From CAYTGR01 sp964437445 (GTDB lineage: Bacteria; Chloroflexota; Anaerolineae; B4-G1; SLSP01), in NCBI GenBank assembly GCA_964437445.1, contig CAYTGR010000013.1, forward strand, positions 1 to 64,000: a stretch of 64,000 bases of DNA. The letters are read 5' to 3'. Shown here piece after piece: positions 1 through 6,849 of this stretch; the stretch's first letter is position 1, and each line of letters opens with the position of its first letter. The notes under the pieces were generated by a model. That model ran no database searches. It had not been told where the DNA came from and saw nothing but the letters and a program-made list of their open reading frames with translations. The position numbers were made by a program, and so were the translations under genes.

Positions 1-316
1 CCAGATAGCGCGCGAGCGATTCGCGCACCGTGCCGGCAGCGCCGGTGGCAGGTTCAATGCCGTACTCGCGGAAAAAGGCCACTGCTCGGCCTCCCATCCC
101 GCCGCTGAGTATCACCTTGGCCCCCAGGCTGTGGATGAAGGCGGGCACCTGTCTCGGTTCGCGATTGGGGTAATAGGGATTGGCGACCATTTCCACCTCC
201 TGTACTTCCTGGCCTTCCACCTCGGCCAGGGCGAAGTAGGGGCAGCGCCCAAAGTGCGGGCTGACCTGGGCCTCCAAGCCGTCAGCGTCTAAGGTAGCAA
301 TAGCAATCTTGAGCAT
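1..316 (-). CDS. NifX-type Fe-Mo cofactor-binding domain protein (partial)
   Basis: The minus-strand frame is open from an ATG at 316 to the window edge, giving about 105 residues without a stop. It begins MLKIAIATLD and contains SPHFGRCPYFAL, followed by a stretch with GAKVILSGGMGGRA and a GTVRESLARYL end. This pattern (HFGRC, then a Gly-rich loop after a predicted strand) is that of the dinitrogenase iron-molybdenum cofactor biosynthesis/NifX family, small alpha-beta proteins that carry metal clusters. It lies 16 nt downstream of the PadR-NifX fusion gene and is surely in the same operon. No nitrogenase genes are visible, so a role in nitrogen fixation should not be assumed; such proteins are common in non-fixing bacteria. 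The 3' end is outside the window. Confidence 0.85.
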   Translation of the reverse strand, partial: MLKIAIATLDADGLEAQVSPHFGRCPYFALAEVEGQEVQEVEMVANPYYPNREPRQVPAFIHSLGAKVILSGGMGGRAVAFFREYGIEPATGAAGTVRESLARYL

Positions 317-332
317 CGTTATCTCCCGTGAA

Positions 333-1118
333 TTAGTTTGTTTGAGTATGCCCGTCATCGGCAGGCGTTTCCAACCGTACTAAGCTGCCGGCGTTGAAGG
401 CAGCAATCACCTCGCGGACGGTCGCGCCGGCCAGCGTATAGGCCGGCACGCCCGCGGCTTGCAAGACACGAAAAGCGTTGGGCCCCAATTGGGGAGCGAT
501 CACGGCGCGCGCGCCGTGTTGCAAGACCACCTGCATGGCCTGTACCCCCGCGCCACCGGGGGATTGGAGCGCTGGATTGGGCCAGGCTTCAAACTCCAGA
601 GTGGCAGGGTCAACAAAGATAAAAGTCTGGCAACGCCCAAAGACCGGGCTGGTCGGCGCTTCCAGATCGGTACCGTCGGCTGGAATGACAACTCGCATGG
701 ATACCTCCGCAGGATCAGCTGTGGGCGGGGCGGTGGCAGCTTCACCGGTCGCCGTTAGCTCGGCGTACAGAGCCAGGACATATTCCAACACCTGTTGGGT
801 CTGGCGTAATTGGGCGACGCAACAACGCAGCACCTCTTGCCCGGCAGGCGTGAGCGCGTAGACGCGGCGGGGTGGTCCATGGGTTGCTTCTCCATCCCAG
901 ATAGAGCTGACCCAGCCGTAGCCCTCCATTTCACGCAGTGCGCGGTAGACGACCGTGGGGGGCATAAAGTCCAGGCCGAATTCAGCGAGCCGGCCTAAGA
1001 GCGTATAGCCATGGGCGGGAGCCTGCGCCAGTAAAAGTAACAGCGCTGGGTCGAGAAATTGTCCCATACGCCGGGTGCAGCCGCGCCCGCCACATTGTCT
1101 CCAACGGCGATTGTGCAT
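333..1118 (-). CDS. PadR-family regulator fused to a NifX-type metal-cluster domain
   Basis: This 261-residue protein has two parts. Residues about 18-120 are a PadR-type winged helix (FLDPALLLLLAQAPAHGYTL, then VVYRALREMEGYGWV and the wing RRVYALTPAGQEVL). Residues about 140-250 repeat the NifX fold seen in the next gene (MRVVIPADG, FGRCQTFIFVD, GARAVIAPQLG, GATVREVIAAF). The N-terminus has two cysteines (Cys9 and Cys14). The natural reading is a transcription factor whose DNA binding is tuned by a metal or cluster held in the C-terminal domain; this is inference. The start is the ATG at 1118, preceded by GGAG. The gene lies directly behind a consensus promoter overlapped by a perfect inverted repeat, so autoregulation is likely. 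The downstream gene encodes a free-standing copy of the C-terminal domain. Confidence 0.85.
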   Translation of the reverse strand: MHNRRWRQCGGRGCTRRMGQFLDPALLLLLAQAPAHGYTLLGRLAEFGLDFMPPTVVYRALREMEGYGWVSSIWDGEATHGPPRRVYALTPAGQEVLRCCVAQLRQTQQVLEYVLALYAELTATGEAATAPPTADPAEVSMRVVIPADGTDLEAPTSPVFGRCQTFIFVDPATLEFEAWPNPALQSPGGAGVQAMQVVLQHGARAVIAPQLGPNAFRVLQAAGVPAYTLAGATVREVIAAFNAGSLVRLETPADDGHTQTN

Positions 1119-1135
1119 TGCAGGTCTCCGCTAAT

Positions 1136-1168
1136 AGTATATTATCTATTGACATTTTGTCAATAGAT
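1136..1168 (-). promoter_or_regulatory. Promoter and operator of the PadR-NifX operon
   Basis: On the minus strand TTGACA (1163-1158) and TATACT (1141-1136) are separated by 16 bp, close to the sigma-70 consensus. A perfect inverted repeat with 11-bp arms, ATCTATTGACA and TGTCAATAGAT (1144-1154 and 1158-1168, 3-bp centre), covers the -35 box and most of the spacer. A repressor bound there would block RNA polymerase. The natural candidate is the PadR protein encoded 18 bp downstream. Confidence 0.8.
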
Positions 1169-1334
1169 GACGTTGGATGACCGTTGCATCGGGTTTACCT
1201 CCGCCCGTGGTCAGCGCGGTGGCCGCCCGGCGCGTTGTTCGCCCTGCTGGACCTCCGTTTGCACCTGGCAGAGCCGGCGCAGGCGCTCCGGGCGGGTGGG
1301 CTTCTGGGGGCACAAGGATGCAGGGACAGCTCGT

Positions 1335-1362
1335 TTGCCTTTCCTCCAATCAGTGCTACACT
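1335..1362 (+). promoter_or_regulatory. Promoter in front of the first fluoride riboswitch
   Basis: TTGCCT (1335-1340) and TACACT (1357-1362) are spaced by 16 bp, placing a transcription start near 1369, only a few bases before the first stem of the aptamer at 1374. The other two riboswitches in the window have similarly placed promoters. Confidence 0.6.
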
Positions 1363-1373
1363 CTGACCGGAGT

Positions 1374-1430
1374 AAGCGATGAGGCTCGCTTGGGTATAAA
1401 CCGCCGGCGCCCGGCTGATAGCCTCTACCC
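1374..1430 (+). ncRNA. Fluoride riboswitch aptamer (crcB-type) 1
   Basis: The RNA has all the elements of the fluoride aptamer. Stem P1 is AAGCGA/TCGCTT. Its loop starts with the conserved ATG and holds AGGCT, which can pair with AGCCT at 1420-1424 to form the pseudoknot. An AAAC linker follows, then a GCCGG/CCGGC hairpin, then CTGAT and the CTAC end. I compared it from memory with the Thermotoga petrophila and Bacillus cereus aptamers. The pseudoknot partners change together with those of the third copy in this window (AAGCT/AGCTT), which is real covariation. The genes behind it, enolase and pyrophosphatase, are known fluoride targets. Confidence 0.93.
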
Positions 1431-1457
1431 TTGAGCTGCTGGTAGAGGCTGTTTTTA
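1420..1457 (+). terminator. Riboswitch 1 expression-platform terminator
   Basis: AGCCTCTACC (1420-1429) and GGTAGAGGCT (1441-1450) form a perfect 10-bp stem followed by GTTTTTAT. The 5' arm is the same segment that makes the aptamer pseudoknot, so ligand binding and termination exclude each other: fluoride should switch transcription on. The GGTAGAGG of the 3' arm is also the only Shine-Dalgarno-like sequence before the ATG at 1462. Confidence 0.92.
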
Positions 1458-1461
1458 TACT

Positions 1462-1887
1462 ATGACTGACATACTCAATGTATCACAATACCGTTGTATC
1501 TACCTCACGCTGCGCACTTTGGAAGAGCGATTGCGCCAGGCTGCGGCCTGGCTGCAAGGCGCAGAAGAGCAGGGGCAACTTTATCAGCGCACCTTGAAGC
1601 TGTCACCCGAGCGCCGGGCGCTGGCTCAGCAACAGGTCAACGAGGCGCTGGCTTTGCTTACCGACCTGGCCCAAACCTTGGGGCTGGAGGCTGAGACCGA
1701 TGAAGCGGCCGGCCACATTCGGGCTGCTTTGAGTGTCAGTTGGGCCGATTTGTGCGACGCCCGGTCCAGTAAATTGCAGCGCTACGGCGCGGTGCATCCT
1801 GGCCTGGCTGCCGTGTTGGACCCATCGATAGAACGGTTGGCCGAGCTGGCGCTGTCTATTGCCAATTTAATGCAGCACGAGGCCTGA
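1462..1887 (+). CDS. Unknown 141-residue protein, first gene of riboswitch-1 operon
   Basis: I do not recognise this protein. It is soluble, mostly helical by composition, rich in Leu, Ala, Gln and Glu, and has no signal peptide, metal motif or P-loop. The central part (LEERLRQAAAWLQGAEEQGQ and LAQQQVNEALALLTDL) looks like amphipathic helices. The start is the ATG at 1462, five bases after the terminator's U-tract, with no independent ribosome-binding site other than the terminator's 3' arm. Being the first gene behind a fluoride riboswitch and 55 bp before enolase, it is probably a fluoride-stress protein. Its function cannot be stated from the sequence. Confidence 0.8.
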   Translation: MTDILNVSQYRCIYLTLRTLEERLRQAAAWLQGAEEQGQLYQRTLKLSPERRALAQQQVNEALALLTDLAQTLGLEAETDEAAGHIRAALSVSWADLCDARSSKLQRYGAVHPGLAAVLDPSIERLAELALSIANLMQHEA

Positions 1888-1942
1888 CCCGTTAGTGTGG
1901 CGGCGTCCCGCCGTCGAATCCAAATTTTCAGGAGGTTAAATT

Positions 1943-3226
1943 ATGTCCACTACAATTGAAGAAATCTGGGCCCGCGAGATTCTGGATTCGCGTGGCAACC
2001 CCACCGTGGAGGTGGAAGTCTGGTTGGAAGATGGCGCGCATGGCCGGGCTGCTGTGCCTTCCGGCGCGTCCACCGGCGTGCATGAGGCGCTGGAATTGCG
2101 CGACGGTCAGACTACGCGCTACAACGGCAAGGGTGTCCTGCAGGCGGTCGCGCACGTCAACGATGATCTGGGTCCCGAACTGTTAGGGCTGGATGCGCTG
2201 GATCAGGCGGGGGTGGATCAGGCCATGCTGGTCCTGGACGGCACACCCAACAAGAGCAAGTTCGGCGCCAATGCCATCCTGGGCATCAGCCTGGCTGTGG
2301 CGCGCGCCGCCGCGGATTCCGTTGGGCTGCCGCTCTATCGCTACCTGGGCGGGGTGACCGCGCGGGTTCTGCCCGTGCCGATGTTCAATATCCTCAACGG
2401 CGGTGTCCACGCCAATTGGCAGGGAACCGATTTGCAGGAATTCATGATTGCTCCTGTGGGCGCCCCCAGCTTCCGCGAAGCGCTGCGTTGGGGGGCGGAA
2501 ACCTACCACGCGCTCAAGGGCGTCCTCAAAAGCAAGGGCTACACCACCGGCGTCGGCGACGAGGGCGGCTTTGCGCCAGCACTCAAAACCAACGCCGAGG
2601 CGGTGGAGTTGATTTTGCAGGCGATTGAGAAGGCCGGCTATCGCCCCGGCGAACAGATCGCCATTGCCCTGGATCCGGCCTCCAGTGGCTTTTATGAAGA
2701 TGGCCTCTATCACCTGCGCACCGAAGGGCGCAAGGTCACGGCGGCGGAGATGGTCGCCATGTATGCCGAATGGGCCCAGAAGTATCCCCTCGTGGTCCTG
2801 GAAGATGGGCTGGCCGAGGATGACTGGGAAGGCTGGCGGCTGTTGAACCAGACCTTGGGCGGGCGGCTGGAACTGGTTGGCGATGATCTCTTCGTGACCA
2901 ACGTGGAACGGATCGCGCGCGGCATCGCGGAAAATGTCGCCAACGCCGTCCTGATCAAACTGAACCAGATCGGGACCCTGACGGAAACGATCGCGGCCAT
3001 TGAAATGGCGCGCAAGGCCGGCTGGGGCGCTATGGTCTCGCACCGCAGCGGCGAGACGGTGGACAGCTTCATCGCCGACTTCACCGTGGCACTCAGCACC
3101 GGCCACTTGAAGACCGGCGCACCGTGCCGCGGCGAGCGGGTGGAGAAGTACAACCAACTGATGCGGATTGAGGAAGAACTGGGCGAGGCGGCCCTGTACG
3201 CCGGGCGCAAAGCCTTCGTGCGTTAA
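1943..3226 (+). CDS. eno: Enolase
   Basis: This 427-residue protein is a full-length enolase (2-phosphoglycerate to phosphoenolpyruvate, cytoplasmic glycolysis). It begins IEEIWAREILDSRGNPTVEVEV and has the GASTG loop near residue 42. It carries the family signature VLIKLNQIGTLTET and the SHRSGET substrate-binding segment. A strong AGGAGG lies 7 bp before the ATG. Enolase is inhibited by fluoride together with Mg and phosphate, so raising its level under a fluoride riboswitch makes physiological sense. The C-terminus ends in GRKAFVR, about as long as typical bacterial enolases. Whether this is the only enolase of the organism or an extra, inducible copy cannot be seen here. Confidence 0.98.
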   Translation: MSTTIEEIWAREILDSRGNPTVEVEVWLEDGAHGRAAVPSGASTGVHEALELRDGQTTRYNGKGVLQAVAHVNDDLGPELLGLDALDQAGVDQAMLVLDGTPNKSKFGANAILGISLAVARAAADSVGLPLYRYLGGVTARVLPVPMFNILNGGVHANWQGTDLQEFMIAPVGAPSFREALRWGAETYHALKGVLKSKGYTTGVGDEGGFAPALKTNAEAVELILQAIEKAGYRPGEQIAIALDPASSGFYEDGLYHLRTEGRKVTAAEMVAMYAEWAQKYPLVVLEDGLAEDDWEGWRLLNQTLGGRLELVGDDLFVTNVERIARGIAENVANAVLIKLNQIGTLTETIAAIEMARKAGWGAMVSHRSGETVDSFIADFTVALSTGHLKTGAPCRGERVEKYNQLMRIEEELGEAALYAGRKAFVR

Positions 3227-3241
3227 ACCCCTACACGCAAG

Positions 3242-3270
3242 CGGGGGAGCGCCACCCTGGCGCTCCCCCG
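3242..3270 (+). other. Strong hairpin between enolase and pyrophosphatase genes
   Basis: CGGGGGAGCGCCA and its exact complement form a 13-bp stem closed by a CCC loop. No T-run follows, so it is not a standard terminator. It may stabilise the enolase message or lower expression of the downstream gene. Confidence 0.6.
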
Positions 3271-3286
3271 TCCTCAGGAGCAAATC

Positions 3287-3829
3287 ATGGCAAATCTATG
3301 GCATGAGTTACCCCCTGGTCCCCAAGGCGGGCTGGAGGTGGTGTACGTCGTAGTGGAAATCCCCAAACGGTCACGCAACAAATTCGTCTACGATTTACAG
3401 GGTGGCTTCATCAAACTGGATCGGGTGCTGCACTCTTCGCTGCACTACCCCGGTGATTATGGCTTCGTGCCGCGGACTCTCTACGATGACGGCGATCCAG
3501 TGGATGTCTTGGTGATGACCAACGAGCCAACCGCTGCGGGTTGCATTATTGAGGCCCGGCCCTTGGGCATTTTCCGGCTGTTAGATCGCGGCCTGCATGA
3601 TGATAAGGTATTGGCCGTTCCGGCCACCGATCCCCTGTTTGACGCTTATCGGGAATTGAGCGATGTGCCGGCCCACTTTTTAGACGAAGTGCGGCACTTT
3701 TTCAGCGTCTACAAGGATCTGCAACAGGTGCAGGTCGTGCCCGGGGAATGGGCTGACCGGGCGGCGGCACTGGCCGATATTGAGCGCGCGTGCGATCACT
3801 ATGCCCGGCAATTGCGCACGCAGCGGTGA
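3287..3829 (+). CDS. ppa: Inorganic pyrophosphatase, family I
   Basis: This 180-residue cytoplasmic enzyme hydrolyses pyrophosphate. The family I signature is present (YDDGDPVDVLV, the Asp triad that binds Mg). So are the EIPKRSRNKF segment, HYPGDYGFVP, the HDDKVLAVP loop and FSVYKDL, which hold the remaining active-site Asp, Lys and Tyr residues. AGGAG precedes the ATG at 3287 with normal spacing. Family I pyrophosphatases are strongly inhibited by fluoride, which binds between the metals at the active site. Together with enolase in the same transcript this supports a fluoride-tolerance function: more of the inhibited enzyme is made. Confidence 0.97.
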   Translation: MANLWHELPPGPQGGLEVVYVVVEIPKRSRNKFVYDLQGGFIKLDRVLHSSLHYPGDYGFVPRTLYDDGDPVDVLVMTNEPTAAGCIIEARPLGIFRLLDRGLHDDKVLAVPATDPLFDAYRELSDVPAHFLDEVRHFFSVYKDLQQVQVVPGEWADRAAALADIERACDHYARQLRTQR

Positions 3830-3873
3830 AGCTCAGCGCGCCAGGCTGGCTTTAGCGCGGGGGGATATTCCCC

Positions 3874-4752
3874 ATGCCCAAAGAAACGCCCTATCTGGTG
3901 GACAGTTTGACCGCTTTGCCGGCCGACTGGCAAAGTGCGGTGGCGGCGGCGTTGCCGTCGGCCGAACCGCCCCATACCATCGTGATGATTCCCCGCCATA
4001 CTCAAACCACCCAAAAACGCCGCCGTTTCGTTCCGGCCCAGGCGTTGCTCTTCACCGCGGCCGGCGTGCTCCAGGTACAGGCCGGGATGACGCCGGAGCA
4101 GCCTCCTGCCGCACTTTATCTCCGGGGCGCCGATTTGCTGGTCATTCGCCACAGCCTGATCTTGCTCTACGGTTGCCTGGAATTGACGGGGTTGGTTGAC
4201 GATACGCCGACGCGCCTCGTCGTGGAATATAACACAGTAGGCTTACCCCTGCTGCTGCCGGCCTGCCAGCAATTGGTCCAGCTGGCCTACGGTGTGCCGC
4301 CGGCCCGGGTCTCCGACACCGAGCCCCTTACCGTTCCCTTGCTCCAATCCTTGGACCAGCAGTCGTTCAAATTCAAGAATGGGCTTCAGTTTTACGCCCT
4401 GTTGCCCGGTGAGCCGCTGTTGGGATATGTGTGGCAACCTCGCATCACCCGGCGCGTGATCGGGCCCCTGCGCCGCTCTATCGCGCCGGCAGCCTTGCTG
4501 GCCCTCACGCCCCAGGCCGTCATCCTCATGACAGAGGAGCGGGCCAAAGGTGCGGCGTATGGCTGGCTCATCACCTTCTGTCCTCGCCGCCGCCTCACCG
4601 GCCTTGCCATCCGGCCGCGACCGCCTTGGTATGTGTTGAGCGTGGCTTTAGAGCGCGCCACGCCTGCTCCCCCTGTGCTTCTGGAGAGCGAGCGCGCGGC
4701 CGCCTGGGAACAGCTGTGGGCGAGCCAGGGCCAATCTCTTGGAGAGGGATAA
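3874..4752 (+). CDS. Unknown 292-residue protein in the fluoride operon
   Basis: I do not recognise the family with certainty. The protein is soluble with no signal sequence. Residues about 40-130 (VMIPRHTQTTQKRRRFVPAQ, LLFTAAGVLQVQAG, LYLRGADLLVIRHSLILLYG) and 215-265 (LLALTPQAVILMTEE, YGWLITFCPRRRLTGLAI) look like beta-rich PH-like segments. The ATG at 3874 follows a GGGGG-rich stretch. It is transcribed with enolase and pyrophosphatase and its stop is immediately followed by the phosphatase gene, so it belongs to the riboswitch-1 operon. Confidence 0.75.
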   Translation: MPKETPYLVDSLTALPADWQSAVAAALPSAEPPHTIVMIPRHTQTTQKRRRFVPAQALLFTAAGVLQVQAGMTPEQPPAALYLRGADLLVIRHSLILLYGCLELTGLVDDTPTRLVVEYNTVGLPLLLPACQQLVQLAYGVPPARVSDTEPLTVPLLQSLDQQSFKFKNGLQFYALLPGEPLLGYVWQPRITRRVIGPLRRSIAPAALLALTPQAVILMTEERAKGAAYGWLITFCPRRRLTGLAIRPRPPWYVLSVALERATPAPPVLLESERAAAWEQLWASQGQSLGEG

Positions 4753-4753
4753 G

Positions 4754-5377
4754 ATGACCCAAATTTTGCTGATCAGACACGGGCAAACTGCCTGGAATCG
4801 GGTGGAGCGCTTTCGCGGGCAGGCCGATATTCCTCTGGACGAGGTGGGGCTGGCGCAAGCGGCGCGTACAGGGGAATATGTCGCTGCGTTCTGGCAACCG
4901 GTAGCGGTCTACACCAGTCCCTTGACCCGCACCCGGCAGACTGCCGCTGCCATTGCGGCCCCCTGGGGCCTGGCCGTACAACCCCATCCCGGCCTGTTAG
5001 ACATTCACTATGGGGCCTGGCAGGGCCTGACCCCCGACGAGGTGGCTGCGCGCTGGCCGGTGGAACTGGACCAATGGCATCATGCGCCGGCGGTGGCATG
5101 CATCCCCGGCGGTGAGTCGCTGGCACTCCTGCGCGAGCGCGGCCTGGCGGCGGTGCACGAACTCACCGCGCGCCACCCGGAGGAGACCATTGTCCTGGTC
5201 GGGCACACCGTCATCAACCGCGTGCTGTTGTTAAGCCTCTTGGGGGTGGGCCTGGAGGCCTTCTGGCGTTTGCGGCAGGATCCCTGCGCCATCAATGTGA
5301 TTGAGGCCACCGCCGGGCAATTCGTGCTCTGCTCTCTTAATCAGACAGCTCACCTTTTCTCGGCAAAGACCTCATGA
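4754..5377 (+). CDS. Histidine phosphatase / phosphoglycerate mutase-like protein
   Basis: The 207-residue protein begins MTQILLIRHGQTAWN, the RHG signature whose His is phosphorylated during catalysis. It has YTSPLTRTRQTA and the second catalytic His in VGHTVINRVL. The usual L-(R)-E-I..G.WEG segment reads LLDIHYGAWQGLT, so the customary Glu positions are Asp and Gln; activity is probably retained but specificity is open (2,3-independent mutase-like, alpha-ribazole phosphatase-like or broad phosphatase). I chose the ATG at 4754, not the upstream in-frame TTG at 4739, because GGAGAGG sits correctly before it. It is the last gene of riboswitch-1 operon. Its 3' end overlaps the convergent MutS-like gene by 28 bp. 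Confidence 0.88.
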   Translation: MTQILLIRHGQTAWNRVERFRGQADIPLDEVGLAQAARTGEYVAAFWQPVAVYTSPLTRTRQTAAAIAAPWGLAVQPHPGLLDIHYGAWQGLTPDEVAARWPVELDQWHHAPAVACIPGGESLALLRERGLAAVHELTARHPEETIVLVGHTVINRVLLLSLLGVGLEAFWRLRQDPCAINVIEATAGQFVLCSLNQTAHLFSAKTS

Positions 5378-6849
5378 TACAGATCTTCCCCGTAGCTGGT
5401 CTCCAGGGGGCTGCCGGGGAGCAACTTGAACGAGCGCGAACCATCGGCTTGCCGCTCGGCCCGCAGGAAACAGGCCCTGGTCAGCTCTTGTTCGTAAAAG
5501 CTGCGGGCAAATTCGTACAGGTGCGTCACGAAGAAAATCTTGATGCGCTTTTCCAGTAGGGCGCGTACAATCTGCCGGGCGATCTCGGAGCCTTCGCGCT
5601 CGTTGGTCGCGGCAAAGGATTCGTTGAACAATACCAGCGCGTCGGGTGTGAGCTGCTCCACGATTTGACTCATGCGGCTGAGCTCTTCGTCAAATTTGCC
5701 GCTCTTCATCGTCGTATCCTCTTCCCGTTTGTAGTGCGTGAAGAGGCCCCGGCATACATTCGCCGTCAGCGCCTCAGCCGGCACGAACATTCCGCTCTGC
5801 ATCATCAATTGGGCCAGGCCAATACTACGCAAGAAAGTGGACTTGCCGCCCTGATTCGCGCCGGTGATGATGAAGAGTTCTTTGCCATCGGCGTCCCCGG
5901 TGTTGGCCACCACCGCTTGTTGCATCGTCAAGGCCAGGGTGACGTCGTATAATTCTTTGAACGTGTGACGCCGTTCACCGGCCGGGACCGGGACGGGAAA
6001 GGCGATGGGGGCATGAAGCTGGTCCAGCTGTTCCGCCAGATTCAAACAGCCCATATAAAATGCCAGTTCATGTTGTAACCGCACGAAGAAGTTTTCAATA
6101 TGCTCGGCCGACTGCGCCAGCGCATTCGCTACCAGATTGATGCCCCGGTCGCGCAGCTCGCTCAGCGCCCGGGCGCCGGCTTCGTCGCGGGGATGGATAC
6201 TGAACGTATACTCCGGCGAGCGGGAGGCCAGGACCCGCTGGAACCAATGTTGCGGGGGGGCGGTGGGCTGACGCAACACATAATCTGTGCCCTCATTGCC
6301 CGGCCCCAGGCGGGCGCTGAGCAGGACCCCTTGACGAAACTTCAAGCGCCCTAAATGAGTTTGCACTTGAGCAAAAAATTCGTCGTTCAGCTCTTCCTGG
6401 ATCATTGCAAAGAAGCGGGTGAACCCCGCCGAGGTAAACTCGGTGGCGTGTTCATCGGCGAGCGTCCTCAAGACGCGGAGATAGTGCACATACATCTCCA
6501 ACATCTCGCGCGCACTACTCAGGATACCGCTGGGATAAGTGGTGAAAATACTCAACCACCGGCGCTGCTTGTTCTCCCGCGCCTCAATGGGGAGGCGATA
6601 AATAGCCCGCACGATCTGCGGCTGCTTCAGGCAGTCCTGGAGGATCTCCTGACGATACCGGATGGTCTCAGGACTGTCGGAGCTATGCAAGAGCACTTGT
6701 TGGACAATTTCGTACAAGAATTTGTCGCCCAGCGCCATCGCGTTGAACAACGTTGTCAATTCCAAATCCTGGATGAGAGCCGCGGCGTGAGGTGGCAGCG
6801 GCTGTTCAAAATCAAAATCCTGGTCAGGGAATAACAGAAAAGCTTTCAC
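5350..6849 (-). CDS. MutS-like ATPase B (499 residues, no mismatch-binding domain)
   Basis: The C-terminal third is a MutS-type ABC ATPase: Walker A ITGANQGGKSTFLRSIG near residue 330, the VPAE segment, Walker B DALVLFNESFAATNEREG near 405 and an FVTHLYEF His loop. MutS normally reads GPNMGGKST and LLDELGRGT, so both boxes are variant. The N-terminal 320 residues resemble the helical core/lever region only; the mismatch-reading domain I is absent. It starts with GTG at 6849 overlapping the stop of the preceding MutS-like gene by four bases (GTGA), so translation is coupled and the two ATPases may form a heterodimer. MutS-type genes are a known but unexplained partner of fluoride riboswitches. 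Confidence 0.9.
   Translation of the reverse strand: MKAFLLFPDQDFDFEQPLPPHAAALIQDLELTTLFNAMALGDKFLYEIVQQVLLHSSDSPETIRYRQEILQDCLKQPQIVRAIYRLPIEARENKQRRWLSIFTTYPSGILSSAREMLEMYVHYLRVLRTLADEHATEFTSAGFTRFFAMIQEELNDEFFAQVQTHLGRLKFRQGVLLSARLGPGNEGTDYVLRQPTAPPQHWFQRVLASRSPEYTFSIHPRDEAGARALSELRDRGINLVANALAQSAEHIENFFVRLQHELAFYMGCLNLAEQLDQLHAPIAFPVPVPAGERRHTFKELYDVTLALTMQQAVVANTGDADGKELFIITGANQGGKSTFLRSIGLAQLMMQSGMFVPAEALTANVCRGLFTHYKREEDTTMKSGKFDEELSRMSQIVEQLTPDALVLFNESFAATNEREGSEIARQIVRALLEKRIKIFFVTHLYEFARSFYEQELTRACFLRAERQADGSRSFKLLPGSPLETSYGEDLYHEVFAEKR

Noticed and set aside
1..317. Nitrogen-fixation locus suggested by NifX-type domains
   Set aside because: No nifHDK, nifB or nifEN genes are present, and the domain is widespread outside nitrogen fixation.
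1168..1334. Small ORFs between the PadR operon and riboswitch 1
   Set aside because: They overlap on both strands with GC-biased, Pro/Ala/Arg-rich translations and no start signals.
2183..3283. Long antisense ORF of 366 codons opposite enolase
   Set aside because: It is a shadow of the strongly coding enolase frame, with low-complexity composition and no ribosome-binding site.
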